DNA from: Syntrophales bacterium
GTDB lineage: Bacteria; Desulfobacterota; Syntrophia; Syntrophales; PHBD01
Assembly (NCBI GenBank): GCA_035363115.1
Contig: DAOSEM010000002.1
Span: 310,001-374,000, forward strand
Direction: 5' to 3'
Length of the DNA stretch: 64,000 nt
Below, in pieces: positions 8,181 through 17,810 of the stretch (position 1 is the first letter of the stretch; each line of letters opens with the position of its first letter). The position numbers were made by a program, and so were the translations under genes. The notes under the pieces are model-generated. The model did not search any database and was not told the DNA's origin. It saw only the letters and a program-made list of their open reading frames with translations.

Positions 8181-8831
8181 TCAGGAGTTCCCGGCCGGGA
8201 TGACATGGAAAAGGACGGCAAAGAAGTGGCACAGGCTGCCGCCCAGGACGAAGACGTGCCAGATGGCGTGGGAGTAGGGGAGGCGTTTCATGAGGTAGAA
8301 GAGGGCGCCGACCGTGTAGAAAAGCCCTCCCGCCACGAGCCAGGCCAGTCCTGCAGCGGACAGACCTGCCAGGAGGGGCTTGATGGCGAACACTGCCAGC
8401 CATCCCATGAGGATGTAGGCGATCGTGGCCGCCGTCCGGAATCGATAGACGAAAAAAATCTTGAAGACGATGCCGACGATGGCGATTCCCCAGACGACGC
8501 CGAGGAGCGTCCATCCCCACTCCCCCTGGAGGGTTACCAGCGTGAAAGGCGTGTAGGTACCGGCGATGAGCAAGTAGATGCAGGCATGGTCCAGGGTCTT
8601 GAAAATGTGCTTCAGATGGGGCGAGCGTGTGCTGTGATAAAGGGTGGAGGCCGTGTACAGGAGGACCAGGCTCGCTCCGAAGACGCTGCAGCCCACGATA
8701 TGGCGAGCACTGCCGTGGAGGCTCGCGAAGATCACCATGATGGTCAGGCAGGCGACGCTCAGGAAGGCGCCCGCCCCGTGGGTGAGGCTGTTGAAGAACT
8801 CCTCGTATGAAGAGGTTCGGGGATTGTCCAT
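8181..8831 (-). CDS. Hemolysin III / PAQR-family membrane protein
   Basis: A 216-residue integral membrane protein with seven hydrophobic segments. Family signatures are present: an N-terminal E..NSLTHG, STLYHS after the second segment, LDHACIYLLIAGTYTP, and the terminal SHAIWHVFVLGGSLCHF, which together give the conserved metal-binding histidines and aspartate. The ATG at 8831 lies 2 bases after the nitroreductase stop with GGAAAG upstream; a GTG at 8846 inside the previous gene is a less likely start. In bacteria the role (membrane lipid or hydrolase activity) is poorly known; haemolysis is not implied. Confidence 0.88.
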   Translation of the reverse strand: MDNPRTSSYEEFFNSLTHGAGAFLSVACLTIMVIFASLHGSARHIVGCSVFGASLVLLYTASTLYHSTRSPHLKHIFKTLDHACIYLLIAGTYTPFTLVTLQGEWGWTLLGVVWGIAIVGIVFKIFFVYRFRTAATIAYILMGWLAVFAIKPLLAGLSAAGLAWLVAGGLFYTVGALFYLMKRLPYSHAIWHVFVLGGSLCHFFAVLFHVIPAGNS

Positions 8832-8833
8832 CG

Positions 8834-9415
8834 CTATGCTTTCCACGGGCCTTCCACGATGATGTCCGACAGGGGCTTCCGGTCGGAGGGGAATTCCCTT
8901 TTCTGAAGGTGTTCCGGAAGATCTTCCATTCTCCCGGGCCGGCCGACGGCGATCATGGCCTCCACCTGGAAAAAGTCGGGCATGGCCAGCTCCACCTTCG
9001 CACGGTCATAGTCGAATCCCTGCATCCCGTGAACGACCAGCCCCATGAGGGATCCCTGAAGGGCCAGGTGCCCCCAGGAGGCACCGGCGTCATAGCTGTG
9101 GGTGCGGGCGAATTTTCCGCTGTCGAAGGTCGTCTTCGAGGCGACCACGACCAGGACCGCCGCCCGGTTTGCCCAGATCCGGTTGCTTTCCGTGAGGAGG
9201 GAAAGAAACAAGGGCCAGTGCCGGGTGTTGCGCCGGCCGTAGAAAAACCGCCACGGCTGGTTATTATTGGACGAAGGCGCCCACCGGGCGGCCTCGAACA
9301 GGGTCATGAGTTCCGCTTCCGTGATCTCCTCGCCGGACATGGCCCGGGGGGACCAGCGGTTCGGAAACAGGAGATCCACCGGATGGGTCGGCTTGCGGAA
9401 GTCTCGGATGTTCAT
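8834..9415 (-). CDS. Nitroreductase-family FMN oxidoreductase
   Basis: A 193-residue nitroreductase-fold protein. The opening RWSPRAMSGEEIT, the FMN phosphate contact EAARWAPSSNNNQPWRF and the GMQGFDYDRAK and AVGRPG segments are typical of this NAD(P)H-dependent flavin family. Its physiological electron acceptor is not known. It is probably cotranscribed with the hemolysin III gene that begins 2 bases later. The gene is divergent from the mechanosensitive channel gene, with a 238-bp gap that must hold both promoters. Confidence 0.88.
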   Translation of the reverse strand: MNIRDFRKPTHPVDLLFPNRWSPRAMSGEEITEAELMTLFEAARWAPSSNNNQPWRFFYGRRNTRHWPLFLSLLTESNRIWANRAAVLVVVASKTTFDSGKFARTHSYDAGASWGHLALQGSLMGLVVHGMQGFDYDRAKVELAMPDFFQVEAMIAVGRPGRMEDLPEHLQKREFPSDRKPLSDIIVEGPWKA

Positions 9416-9653
9416 CGAATCCTTTGCAACATCTCTACGGTATGCGTTTTGCCGCCGTTGTGGGACAGCGGAACGGCCAATTGGCTGCTCTATAGGTTCA
9501 CTCGACGGGTCTTGTCAATCCATTTGAAAACCGATGCCTGCCACCCGGCAAATCCGTTTTTGTACAAAGGGACTTGCGCCACACGGGAATCCGGGGTAGA
9601 GGAACCGCCTGGCCGGGATTGCAGAAGCAGCCCGGACACCCGATAGGTTATCC

Positions 9654-10712
9654 ATGACCGAAATCCTGACACGGCACACGTACATTTTACCCCTGCTCCT
9701 GCTTGCGGCGGGATTCTTCTGTGGCCTCGCCGCCGACGTCCTCGCACGCCGGTTCCTGCGCCGGGTCGTCCGTCGTACCGGCTGGGAGGGTGGTAATGTC
9801 CTCGTCACGGCCCTGCGGCGGATGGGAATCTACTGGTTCACGGCTGCAGCCGCGTATGTCGCCATCCACGCGGTTACCCTGTCGGTCCATCTCACCGGCA
9901 TCCTGGAAAAGGGCATCCTGGTCCTGGTGATCCTTTCGGTCTCGTTCTTTTTTGCCCGCCTGACCGTGGGCGTCGTCAATCTCTACAGCAGCCGGGCCGG
10001 CGGCGTTTTCGTCACCACGACCCTCTTCGCCAACATCGCGAAGGGGCTGGTCCTGCTCCTGGGATTCCTGGTCATCCTGCAGACCCTCGGGATCTCCATC
10101 ACCCCGGTTCTGACAGCCCTCGGCGTGGGCGGCCTGGCGGCGGCGCTGGCCCTCCAGGACACGCTCTCCAACCTCTTTTCGGGGATCCAGATCATCGCCT
10201 CCCGGCAGATCCGGCCGGGAGACTATGTGAAGCTGGCCGGTGGTGAAGAGGGGGTCGTGCATGACATCACCTGGCGAAGCACGACGATCAGGGCGATGCC
10301 GAACAACATGATCGTGATCCCGAACGCCGAGCTGGCCAAGACCAGAATTACCAACTTCGATCTGGGGGAGAGTGAAATGAGCATCGTCGTCCCCGTCGGG
10401 GTGAGCTATGGCAGCGACCTGGAAAGGGTTGAAAAGATCACGGTGGATGTGGCAAAAGAGGTTCTCGGGGAAATTGAGGGCGGCGTTCCGGAATTCGAGC
10501 CGCTCGTCCGTTTCACCGCGTTCGGCGATTCGAGCATCAACTTCAACGCGGTCCTCCGGGTCCGGACCTATGCGGACCAGTTCCCGGTCCGCCACGTGTT
10601 CATCAAGCGCCTGTTCCAGAGATACCGGAAAGAGGGCATCGAAATTCCCTTTCCCATCCGCACGATATACATGAAGGGCGGCGGGAAGGAAGACCAGAGG
10701 AGCGATTCGTGA
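9654..10712 (+). CDS. MscS-family mechanosensitive ion channel
   Basis: A 352-residue small-conductance mechanosensitive channel. Four hydrophobic stretches precede the pore helix, seen as LGVGGLAAALALQDTLSNLFSG with the Gly/Ala-rich packing face of MscS TM3. The beta domain follows, with IRPGDYVKLAGGEEGVVHDITWRSTTIR and PNAELAKTRITNF, then the C-terminal alpha/beta domain. It releases solutes on osmotic downshift at the inner membrane. The stop overlaps the purB GTG start (10709), so the two are translationally coupled. Confidence 0.92.
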   Translation: MTEILTRHTYILPLLLLAAGFFCGLAADVLARRFLRRVVRRTGWEGGNVLVTALRRMGIYWFTAAAAYVAIHAVTLSVHLTGILEKGILVLVILSVSFFFARLTVGVVNLYSSRAGGVFVTTTLFANIAKGLVLLLGFLVILQTLGISITPVLTALGVGGLAAALALQDTLSNLFSGIQIIASRQIRPGDYVKLAGGEEGVVHDITWRSTTIRAMPNNMIVIPNAELAKTRITNFDLGESEMSIVVPVGVSYGSDLERVEKITVDVAKEVLGEIEGGVPEFEPLVRFTAFGDSSINFNAVLRVRTYADQFPVRHVFIKRLFQRYRKEGIEIPFPIRTIYMKGGGKEDQRSDS

Positions 10713-12010
10713 TCCCCAGATATTCCCGAGAAGCCATGACCCGCATCTGGAGCGCCGAGAACCGTTACCAGGCGTGGCTGGACATCGAAATCCTGGCCTG
10801 CGAGGCCTTTGCCGAGCGGGGAGAGATTCCCCGGGAGGCCCTGAACGCAATCCGGGAACGGGCCGGATTCGACGTGGAGCGCATCGACGAGATCGAAAAG
10901 GTGACCAGGCACGACGTGATCGCCTTTCTCACCTCGGTGACGGAGAAGGTGGGGGAGGAGGGGCGGTTCATCCACATGGGCCTCACCTCCTCGGACATCC
11001 TCGATACGTCCCTGGCGGTCCTGTTGAAAGAGGCCGCGGAAATGCTGCTCGCGGACCTCGACCGCCTCCTTGCCGTCCTGAAAAAGAGGGCCTTCGAGCA
11101 CAAACGGACCCTGATGATCGGCCGCTCCCACGGCATTCACGCGGAGCCCATCACCTTCGGGCTTAAAATGGCCCTGTGGTACCAGGAGATGCAGCGCAAC
11201 CGGCTCCGCCTCGAACGGGCCCTGGAGATCATCAGCGTCGGCAAACTGGCGGGAGCCGTGGGCACCTTTTCCTTTGTGCACCCGGACGTGGAAGAGTACG
11301 TCTGCGGAAAGCTCGGCCTGAAGCCCGCCCCGGTCTCCTCCCAGATCGTCCAGCGGGACCGGCACGCGGAGTACTTCTCCACGCTCGCCATCATCGGCTC
11401 CTCCATCGACAAATTCGCCCAGGAAATCCGGCTGCTGCAGAGGACAGAGGTGCGCGAGGCGGAGGAGTACTTCTCTCCCGGCCAGAAGGGGTCCTCCGCC
11501 ATGCCCCACAAGCGGAACCCCGTGCTCTCGGAGAATCTCTCCGGCCTCGCCCGCCTGATGCGGTCCTATGCCCTGGCGGCTCTCGAGGACGTTGCCCTGT
11601 GGCACGAGCGCGACATCAGCCACTCGTCGGTGGAGCGCGTCATCGGCCCGGATGCGACGATTCTCCTGGACTTCATGCTGGCCCGCTTCACGGGCCTCGT
11701 GGAGAAGCTGGTGGTCTACCCGGAGCGGATGAAGGCCAATCTGGAGATGACCCACGGCGTGATCTTCTCCCAGATGGTTCTCCTGAAGCTGGTCGAGAGC
11801 GGGATGACCCGGGAGAACGCCTACGCGGCGGTACAGAGAAATGCCATGGCTTCCTGGGAGCGCGGGCTTCCTTTCCGGGATCTGCTCCGGCAGGACGGCG
11901 AGATCACTGCCCGCATCGGGGATGAGGAGCTGGATGAGGCGTTCCGGGTGGAAAATTTCCTCAGGCACGTGGATTACATCTTTCAGCGCGTTTTCGGGGA
12001 GGAGGCATGA
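10709..12010 (+). CDS. purB: Adenylosuccinate lyase
   Basis: A 433-residue fumarase/aspartase superfamily lyase that splits adenylosuccinate and SAICAR in purine synthesis. The signature GSSAMPHKRNP carries the flexible catalytic loop; TSSDILDTSLA and IGRSHGIHAEP hold the other active-site segments. Length matches the short bacterial PurB class. Translation starts at GTG 10709, preceded by AGAGGAG and overlapping the MscS stop. The stop overlaps the ATG of the next gene as ATGA, so three genes form one translationally coupled unit. Confidence 0.97.
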   Translation: MIPRYSREAMTRIWSAENRYQAWLDIEILACEAFAERGEIPREALNAIRERAGFDVERIDEIEKVTRHDVIAFLTSVTEKVGEEGRFIHMGLTSSDILDTSLAVLLKEAAEMLLADLDRLLAVLKKRAFEHKRTLMIGRSHGIHAEPITFGLKMALWYQEMQRNRLRLERALEIISVGKLAGAVGTFSFVHPDVEEYVCGKLGLKPAPVSSQIVQRDRHAEYFSTLAIIGSSIDKFAQEIRLLQRTEVREAEEYFSPGQKGSSAMPHKRNPVLSENLSGLARLMRSYALAALEDVALWHERDISHSSVERVIGPDATILLDFMLARFTGLVEKLVVYPERMKANLEMTHGVIFSQMVLLKLVESGMTRENAYAAVQRNAMASWERGLPFRDLLRQDGEITARIGDEELDEAFRVENFLRHVDYIFQRVFGEEA

Positions 12011-12645
12011 GCGAACCGATTTTTCGACCGCGGGGAGAATCGGCCCGGTTTGCCGCACCGGTGCTGCTTGTTTTGATCCTGGCGTTTATGACCGGCTGCG
12101 ACTATCTGCGGAGCTACGTGGAAATGGTACCGGAGAAGGGGGTCTCCCGGGAGTATCTGGTGGCGCTGGACGCCTCGACGCGAAGCCGGGGCCTGCATTC
12201 TCAGCTCGAGACCCGGGCCGGCCTGACCGCCACGTTCAAGTCCGCCGGGTTCCGGGCCGCTTATGTGAAAGACTACGCCCGGCTGTACGGCCTGACGGAA
12301 GAGCAGATGAAGTCCCGCCGGGAGGTGCTCGACGAAATGGCCTCCGATTTCGACGAGTTCTTCCTCTATGCCGCCATGCCGGACAGGGATGCGAATGATT
12401 TCGACCGGAGCGGGTCCATCTGGAAAATCTATCTGGTCGACGACCAGGGGACCCGGTTCGAGCCCATGGAGGTGCGGCGCATCGGCAAAGTGACCCCCCT
12501 GGTGACCGCCTTCTATCCCTATGTCAACCCCTACCACGGAACATGCTACAGCCTGAAATTCAAGGCGGGGTCCGTTCCGAAGGAGGGGTCCTTCCGGCTG
12601 GTCTTTACCGGCGTCCTCGGAAAGGTCGAGCTGGCCTGGCTCTGA
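12007..12645 (+). CDS. Hypothetical lipoprotein
   Basis: A 212-residue protein with a hydrophobic leader ending in a lipobox (FMTGC), so it is probably lipidated at that cysteine and anchored in an envelope membrane. The mature part is mixed alpha/beta with no motif I recognise; SGSIWKIYLVDDQGT and VTAFYPYVNPYHGTCYSLKF are notable. Translation is coupled to purB by a 4-bp overlap, which looks like shared expression rather than shared function. It converges on nadB, whose stop is 6 bp away. Confidence 0.8.
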   Translation: MSEPIFRPRGESARFAAPVLLVLILAFMTGCDYLRSYVEMVPEKGVSREYLVALDASTRSRGLHSQLETRAGLTATFKSAGFRAAYVKDYARLYGLTEEQMKSRREVLDEMASDFDEFFLYAAMPDRDANDFDRSGSIWKIYLVDDQGTRFEPMEVRRIGKVTPLVTAFYPYVNPYHGTCYSLKFKAGSVPKEGSFRLVFTGVLGKVELAWL

Positions 12646-12651
12646 GCAGGG

Positions 12652-14295
12652 TCAGATCGCCAGAGGATTCGAGAAGTTGCCCCGGTAATAGGAAGGCTGG
12701 ACCAGTTCCGTGTCCCGCAGCCAGTGTTCATCGTCCCGTTCCGGGTAGTCGATGGTGAAGTGAAGCCCCCGGCTCTCCTTGCGCTGGCGGGCACATTGCA
12801 CGATCAGGCCCGCCACCGTGGCGATGTTCCGCAGCTCCAGCAGGTCTTTCGTGATGAGGAAGTTCCGGTAGTATTCGTCGATCTCCCGGCTGATCAGCTC
12901 GATGCGCCGCTCCGCCCTCTCCAGGCGCTTGTCCGAGCGGACGATCCCTACGTAGTTGGACATGCAGGACCGGATTTCGTCCCAGTTGTGCGATACCACG
13001 ATGGATTCGTCGCTTTCAGTGGCGCCGCGGGGGTCCCACGCCGGAATGGGTACGGGATCGTCCGGGACGGACGAGAAGCGCTCCCGGATCCGGAGGAACG
13101 TCCGGTGGCTGATGACCACCGCCTCCAGGAGGGAGTTGCTGGCCAGGCGGTTCGCCCCGTGCAGGCCGGTGCAGGACACTTCGCCGCTGGCAAAGACTCC
13201 GGGAATGCTCGTTTCTCCGTGGGCGTCCACCACCACGCCCCCGCACTGGTAATGGGCCGCCGGGGCGACGGGAATGGGCTGCCGGGTAATGTCCAGGCCG
13301 AATTCGAGGCACCGGGCATAGATGTGGGGAAAGCGGCCGATGACGAAGTTCCGGTCGCGGTGCGAGATGTCCAGGAGAACGTATTCTTCCCCGGATTTCT
13401 TCAACTCCCTGTCGATCGCCTGGGCCACCACGTCCCGGGGGGCGAGGCTTTTCATGGGGTGGTACCTGTCCATGAACGGGGTGCCGTTCTTCAGCTTCAG
13501 GATCGCTCCTTCGCCGCGGACCGCCTCACTGATCAGGAAAGCCTTGGCTTCCGGGTGGTACAGGCAGGTCGGATGGAACTGGATGAACTCCATGTTGGCG
13601 ATCCGGGCACCGGCCCGGTAGGCCATGGCCACGCCGTCGCCGGTGGCGATGTCGGGATTCGTGGTGATGAGGTAGACCTTGCCGGTGCCGCCTGTGGCCA
13701 GGATCACGAAGCGGGCGCGGAACGTGTGGATCTCGCCGCGGAGGATATCCAGGACGTAGGCGCCGAGGCACCGGTCGTCCTCGGTGAACCATTGTCCCGG
13801 GATGCGGGACTTCAGGATCAGGTCGATGGCGAAGTGGTTTTCATAAAAGCGGATGTTCGGTTTCGAGGCGGCCATGTCCGACAGGGCCCGCTCGATTTCC
13901 CGGCCCGTCAGGTCGTGGGCGTGCAGGACCCGGCGCGCGCTGTGTCCACCTTCCCGGCCCAGGTCGAAGCGGTCGGGGTGATCCTTGGCCCGGGTGAACT
14001 GGACCCCCCACTCCACCAGTTCCCGGATCCGCTCCGGTCCCTCTTCGATGACGAACTTCACCACGTCGGACCTGCAGAGGCCGGCCCCGCAGACGAGGGT
14101 GTCCTCGATGTGGGCGGCAAAGGAGTCCGTTTCCGCCTGGACGGCGGCGATTCCACCCTGGGCGTAGTTTGTGGAGGATTCGATTTTTTCCTTTTTGGTG
14201 ACGATGGCCACGCTGCCCAGGCCGGAGGCTTTGATGGCGAGGCTGAGGCCGGCGATTCCGCTGCCCAGGATCAGAAAGTCCGTCTTGATCTCCAT
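12652..14295 (-). CDS. nadB: L-aspartate oxidase (NAD biosynthesis)
   Basis: A 547-residue FAD enzyme oxidising L-aspartate to iminoaspartate, the first step of de novo NAD synthesis; in anaerobes fumarate can accept the electrons. The N-terminal dinucleotide motif GSGIAGLSLAIKA, the SSTNYAQGGIAA flavin segment, the EGGHSARRVLHAHDLTG active-site loop and CTGLHGANRLASNSLLE are all present and diagnostic of NadB rather than SdhA. Full family length (about 540). It is divergent from tsaD with a 149-bp gap. nadA and nadC are not in the window. Confidence 0.96.
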   Translation of the reverse strand: MEIKTDFLILGSGIAGLSLAIKASGLGSVAIVTKKEKIESSTNYAQGGIAAVQAETDSFAAHIEDTLVCGAGLCRSDVVKFVIEEGPERIRELVEWGVQFTRAKDHPDRFDLGREGGHSARRVLHAHDLTGREIERALSDMAASKPNIRFYENHFAIDLILKSRIPGQWFTEDDRCLGAYVLDILRGEIHTFRARFVILATGGTGKVYLITTNPDIATGDGVAMAYRAGARIANMEFIQFHPTCLYHPEAKAFLISEAVRGEGAILKLKNGTPFMDRYHPMKSLAPRDVVAQAIDRELKKSGEEYVLLDISHRDRNFVIGRFPHIYARCLEFGLDITRQPIPVAPAAHYQCGGVVVDAHGETSIPGVFASGEVSCTGLHGANRLASNSLLEAVVISHRTFLRIRERFSSVPDDPVPIPAWDPRGATESDESIVVSHNWDEIRSCMSNYVGIVRSDKRLERAERRIELISREIDEYYRNFLITKDLLELRNIATVAGLIVQCARQRKESRGLHFTIDYPERDDEHWLRDTELVQPSYYRGNFSNPLAI

Positions 14296-14444
14296 GATCG
14301 GTGCGCTCCCCGTCGTCTTCCCGGCCGGACCGAAGTCTGAACGCTGACCGGACGACCGGGGTCCGGCGAACTTTACAAAATCAGGCGACTTCTATATAGT
14401 CTCCCGGCCTGATTGTAAACGAAAAACACCGGGAGAACGTGATC

Positions 14445-15449
14445 ATGCTGGTTCTGGCCATCGAGACATCCTGTGACGAGACGGCGGCGGCGGTCGTCCG
14501 GGACGGTCGCGTCATGCTTTCGAACGTCATCGCTTCCCAGATCGACGTCCACAGCCGATTTGGAGGCGTCGTGCCGGAGATCGCCTCCCGCAAGCACATC
14601 GAGGCAATTGGAGCCGTGATCCTGCAGGCCCTCGACGACGCCGGAACCACACTTGACGAGATTGATGGGATCGCCGTCACACGGGGACCCGGCCTGGTCG
14701 GATCCCTCCTGGTGGGCCTCTCCGCGGCCAAGGCGGTCGCTTTCGGACGGAAGCTTCCCTTTGTCGGGGTCAACCACCTGGAGGGACACGTAGCGGCCGT
14801 TTTCCTGTCCGACCGCCGGCCTTCCTTTCCCTTCGCCGCGCTCGTAGTCTCTGGCGGGCACACGACGATCTACCGGGTGGACGATTTTTCGCGTTTCTCC
14901 ATCCTCGGGCAGACGCGGGACGACGCTGCCGGAGAGGCCTTCGACAAGGCGGCGAAGCTCCTCGACATCGGCTATCCCGGCGGGGTTGTCATCGACCGCC
15001 TGGCGAAACAGGGGGACCCGTCCTCCGTTCCGTTTCCCCGGGCCATGCGGGACAGCCTCGAGTTCAGTTTCAGCGGCCTCAAGACGGCGCTCCTGAACTA
15101 CGTGAAACAGAAGGGTATGCCGGGAACGGAAGCAATGCCGGGGGTTGTGGCCAGTTTCCAGGAGGCCGTGGTCGACGTGCTCGTGGAGAAGACCCTCCGG
15201 GCAGCAGATGAGAATGGCCTCGGGCAGGTGGTGGTCTGCGGGGGAGTGGCCGCCAACAGCAGGCTCCGGACGCGGTTCCAGGAAGACGCCCGGGAGCGGG
15301 GAATCGAGGTGCTCGTCCCGCCCCCCGTTCTGTGCACCGACAACGCCGCCATGATCGCCGTCGTGGGCGATTACCGGCTCTCCATGGGCATGCGGGATTC
15401 CTTCGACCTGAATGCCGTTTCCCGGTGGCCCCTGTCTTCGTTCCGATGA
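14445..15449 (+). CDS. tsaD: tRNA N6-threonylcarbamoyladenosine transferase subunit
   Basis: A 334-residue TsaD (Kae1/YgjD) protein that transfers the threonylcarbamoyl group to A37 of ANN-decoding tRNAs. The ASKHA-fold ATP motif SCDETAAAVV, the metal-binding HLEGH and the C-terminal NAAMIA region are intact. ATG 14445 is chosen because GGGAG lies 9 bases upstream; GTG 14439 would leave only 3. It opens a tightly coupled operon: its stop TGA overlaps the next ATG (ATGA). Confidence 0.96.
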   Translation: MLVLAIETSCDETAAAVVRDGRVMLSNVIASQIDVHSRFGGVVPEIASRKHIEAIGAVILQALDDAGTTLDEIDGIAVTRGPGLVGSLLVGLSAAKAVAFGRKLPFVGVNHLEGHVAAVFLSDRRPSFPFAALVVSGGHTTIYRVDDFSRFSILGQTRDDAAGEAFDKAAKLLDIGYPGGVVIDRLAKQGDPSSVPFPRAMRDSLEFSFSGLKTALLNYVKQKGMPGTEAMPGVVASFQEAVVDVLVEKTLRAADENGLGQVVVCGGVAANSRLRTRFQEDARERGIEVLVPPPVLCTDNAAMIAVVGDYRLSMGMRDSFDLNAVSRWPLSSFR

Positions 15450-15895
15450 ACCCGCTCAAGGAATGGCTCGCCGGATTCTACCGGCGCTTCGTGAGCCTTC
15501 GGGGGGACCCCCGGCACATCTCCCTCGGGTTTGCCATCGGTGTTTTCATCGGCACGACCCCGACGATTCCGTTCCATACGACGCTGGTTCTGGCCGCATC
15601 CGCTCTCTTCCGCCAGCATCTATCATCGGCATACCTGGGGTCCTGGCTCATTTCCAACCCTCTGACGATCCCGATTCTGTACGTGTCCCAGTACGAGGCG
15701 GGCCGCCTTCTGCTGGGCATGGAGCGATGCACCCTGGTCCTTCCCGATTACTCGCTGGCGTCGGTCGCCGGTCTGGGCTGGGAGATCCTCCTGCCGCTCC
15801 AGGTCGGGGGCCTCCTGTTTGCGCCGGTCTTCGCACTGCCGGCCTATCTCGTTACGAGGCGGCTGCTTGTCGCCTGGAGGGCCGAAAAAGCATGA
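15446..15895 (+). CDS. DUF2062 small membrane protein
   Basis: A 149-residue protein matching the DUF2062 pattern: basic RRFVSLRGDPRHISLGFAIGVFIG followed by TPTIPFHTTLVLA and SNPLTIPILY, with three or four hydrophobic segments. The function of the family is unknown; an inner-membrane location is expected. It is joined to tsaD and rsmA by 4-bp ATGA overlaps on both sides, so its dose is tied to two RNA-modification enzymes. Confidence 0.85.
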   Translation: MNPLKEWLAGFYRRFVSLRGDPRHISLGFAIGVFIGTTPTIPFHTTLVLAASALFRQHLSSAYLGSWLISNPLTIPILYVSQYEAGRLLLGMERCTLVLPDYSLASVAGLGWEILLPLQVGGLLFAPVFALPAYLVTRRLLVAWRAEKA

Positions 15896-16767
15896 TCACA
15901 CCACGGAAAGTTCTCCGTTCCCGGGGGCTCAGGCCGAGAAAAAAGCTGGGGCAGTGTTTTCTCCAGGACCGCAATATCCTGGAGAAGATCGCCGCTATGG
16001 CGGAGATCGGGGGTGCCGGGACGGTGGTTGAGATCGGCGCCGGGACGGGGGTTTTGACGGAACGGATCGCGGAGGTGGCCGGGCACGTCCTGGCCGTCGA
16101 GGTGGATCCGCGGATGACGGAAATCCTCGAGGAGCGTTTCCAGGACCGGGGCAACGTCGAGATTGTCCACCGCGATGTCCTGGAGGTCGATTTCTCCACA
16201 CTTGCAGGCGGTGAGGGCGGGGAGGGGATCACGGTGGTCGGCAACATCCCCTATTCCCTGTCGACGCCGATCCTGTTCCATCTGCTGGCGCACCGGAGGC
16301 GGATCCGGAGGGCGGTGCTGATGTTCCAGAAAGAACTGGCGGAGCGACTGGCGGCGTCTCCGGGGACGAAGGAATACGGCATCCCATCGGTCCTGGTGGC
16401 CGCCTCTGCCCGCGTTACCCAGCGACTGGACGTTCCTGCCACCTGTTTCTATCCTGTTCCCCGGGTCCACTCCCGGGTGCTGCGCTTTGACTTTCTCAAG
16501 GAACCGCCGTTTCCGCTCGGAGAAGAGGCGTATTTTACGGCGCTTGTCCGGGCGGCCTTTGCCAGCCGGAGAAAGACGATATACAATAATCTTTCGAGGG
16601 CATCCCTGGGATTGCCCGCGGGCAGCGACCTTGACGTTCTCCTCCGGTCCTCGGGAATCGACCCGGTACGCCGGGCAGAGACCCTGTCTCCCGCTGAATT
16701 CGGCCGGCTCAGTGCCGTACTCCTGGAGACCTCGCGAAAAGGCCTTGACAACAGGGACCCCGTTTGA
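15892..16767 (+). CDS. rsmA: 16S rRNA dimethyladenosine transferase
   Basis: A 291-residue RsmA/KsgA enzyme that dimethylates the two adjacent adenines near the 3' end of 16S rRNA. The N-terminal RKKLGQCFLQDRNIL, the SAM-binding VEIGAGTGVLT and the catalytic NIPYSLSTPI motif are all intact, as is the C-terminal CFYPVPRVHSRVLRF. The ATG overlaps the DUF2062 stop. A terminator follows about 80 bp downstream. Confidence 0.97.
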   Translation: MITPRKVLRSRGLRPRKKLGQCFLQDRNILEKIAAMAEIGGAGTVVEIGAGTGVLTERIAEVAGHVLAVEVDPRMTEILEERFQDRGNVEIVHRDVLEVDFSTLAGGEGGEGITVVGNIPYSLSTPILFHLLAHRRRIRRAVLMFQKELAERLAASPGTKEYGIPSVLVAASARVTQRLDVPATCFYPVPRVHSRVLRFDFLKEPPFPLGEEAYFTALVRAAFASRRKTIYNNLSRASLGLPAGSDLDVLLRSSGIDPVRRAETLSPAEFGRLSAVLLETSRKGLDNRDPV

Positions 16768-16847
16768 TACGGCGTTTTTGCCGCTTGGATCCGGAGACGG
16801 ACTGAGACGGAAAGGTCAGGCAAAGGATTGAGCCAAAAGCAAACCAG

Positions 16848-16879
16848 GCCTCCCGTCTCGCGACGGCGAGGCTTTTTTT
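16848..16879 (+). terminator. Rho-independent terminator after rsmA
   Basis: The stem GCCTC-CCGTC around a TCGC loop pairs with GACGG-C-GAGGC and is followed by TTTTTTTATT on the plus strand. It ends only 7 bases before the panC start codon, so panC is either read through or driven by a promoter overlapping the hairpin. Confidence 0.88.
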
Positions 16880-16885
16880 ATTGGG

Positions 16886-17779
16886 ATGGAACGAATGATC
16901 CAGATCATCGAAACGGTTCGGGAAATGCAGGCTTTCTCGGATTCGCTCCGGCGGCAGGGAAAGACGGTTTCCTTCGTACCGACCATGGGCTTTTTTCACG
17001 AAGGGCACCTCGACCTCATGAGGGAGGGGCGCCGGCGGGCCGACTGCCTCGTGGTCAGCATCTACGTCAACCCGACCCAGTTCGGCCCCACGGAGGACCT
17101 GGACCGCTATCCCCGGAATTTCGACAGGGACCGGGAACTGGCCGAATCGGTCGGAGTGGACGTCATCTATTTCCCGTCGAACCGGGAGATGTATCCCCCG
17201 GGCTATCAGACCTATGTGAATGTGGAGGAAGTCACCGACAACCTCTGCGGCCTCTCGCGGCCCGGGCATTTCCGGGGCGTCACCACCGTCTGCTGCAAGC
17301 TCTTCAACATCGTGAAGCCCCACCTGACCGTCTTCGGCAAGAAGGACTTCCAGCAGCTCGCAGCGATCCGGCGGATGGTGGAGGACCTCAACATGGACCT
17401 GGAAGTGGTGGCCATGCCGACCACGCGGGAGTCCGACGGGCTTGCCATGAGCTCCCGGAATACGTACCTGAAGCCGGAGGAGCGGGAGTCCGCCCTCAGC
17501 CTTTCCCGCTCCCTCAAGATTGCCCAGGAACGGTATGCCGGCGGCGAGCGCGACGCCACGTCCATCCTCGCGGAAGCGAAATCCTTCATTTCATCCCACC
17601 CCTTCACGAATATCGACTACGTGCAGATCTGTGACGCCGCGACCATGAAGGATGTGGAGCGGATCGAGGGGATCTGCGTCATGGCCCTTGCCGTACGGGT
17701 GGGAAAAACAAGGCTCATCGACAACTCCGTCTTCGGAGAGCCCCTGGACGTGCCGACGCCCGGGACGCCGAAGGCGTAA
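16886..17779 (+). CDS. panC: Pantothenate synthetase (pantoate-beta-alanine ligase)
   Basis: A 297-residue PanC that joins pantoate and beta-alanine with ATP. It has PTMGFFHEGHLDLM (HxGH-type nucleotide site), YVNPTQFGPTEDLDRYPR, FGKKDFQQL and the KMSKS-equivalent MSSRNTYL. ATG 16886 gives the family length; an ATG three codons later (16895) is also possible and neither has a strong ribosome site. panD follows after 31 bp, giving beta-alanine supply and use in one operon. Confidence 0.96.
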   Translation: MERMIQIIETVREMQAFSDSLRRQGKTVSFVPTMGFFHEGHLDLMREGRRRADCLVVSIYVNPTQFGPTEDLDRYPRNFDRDRELAESVGVDVIYFPSNREMYPPGYQTYVNVEEVTDNLCGLSRPGHFRGVTTVCCKLFNIVKPHLTVFGKKDFQQLAAIRRMVEDLNMDLEVVAMPTTRESDGLAMSSRNTYLKPEERESALSLSRSLKIAQERYAGGERDATSILAEAKSFISSHPFTNIDYVQICDAATMKDVERIEGICVMALAVRVGKTRLIDNSVFGEPLDVPTPGTPKA

Positions 17780-17810
17780 AAAAAGAATCCTTTCGAACAA
17801 GGGGCGCGTC

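Noticed and set aside
10568..12058. A 496-codon minus-strand open frame
   Set aside because: Antisense to purB, which has every adenylosuccinate lyase motif.
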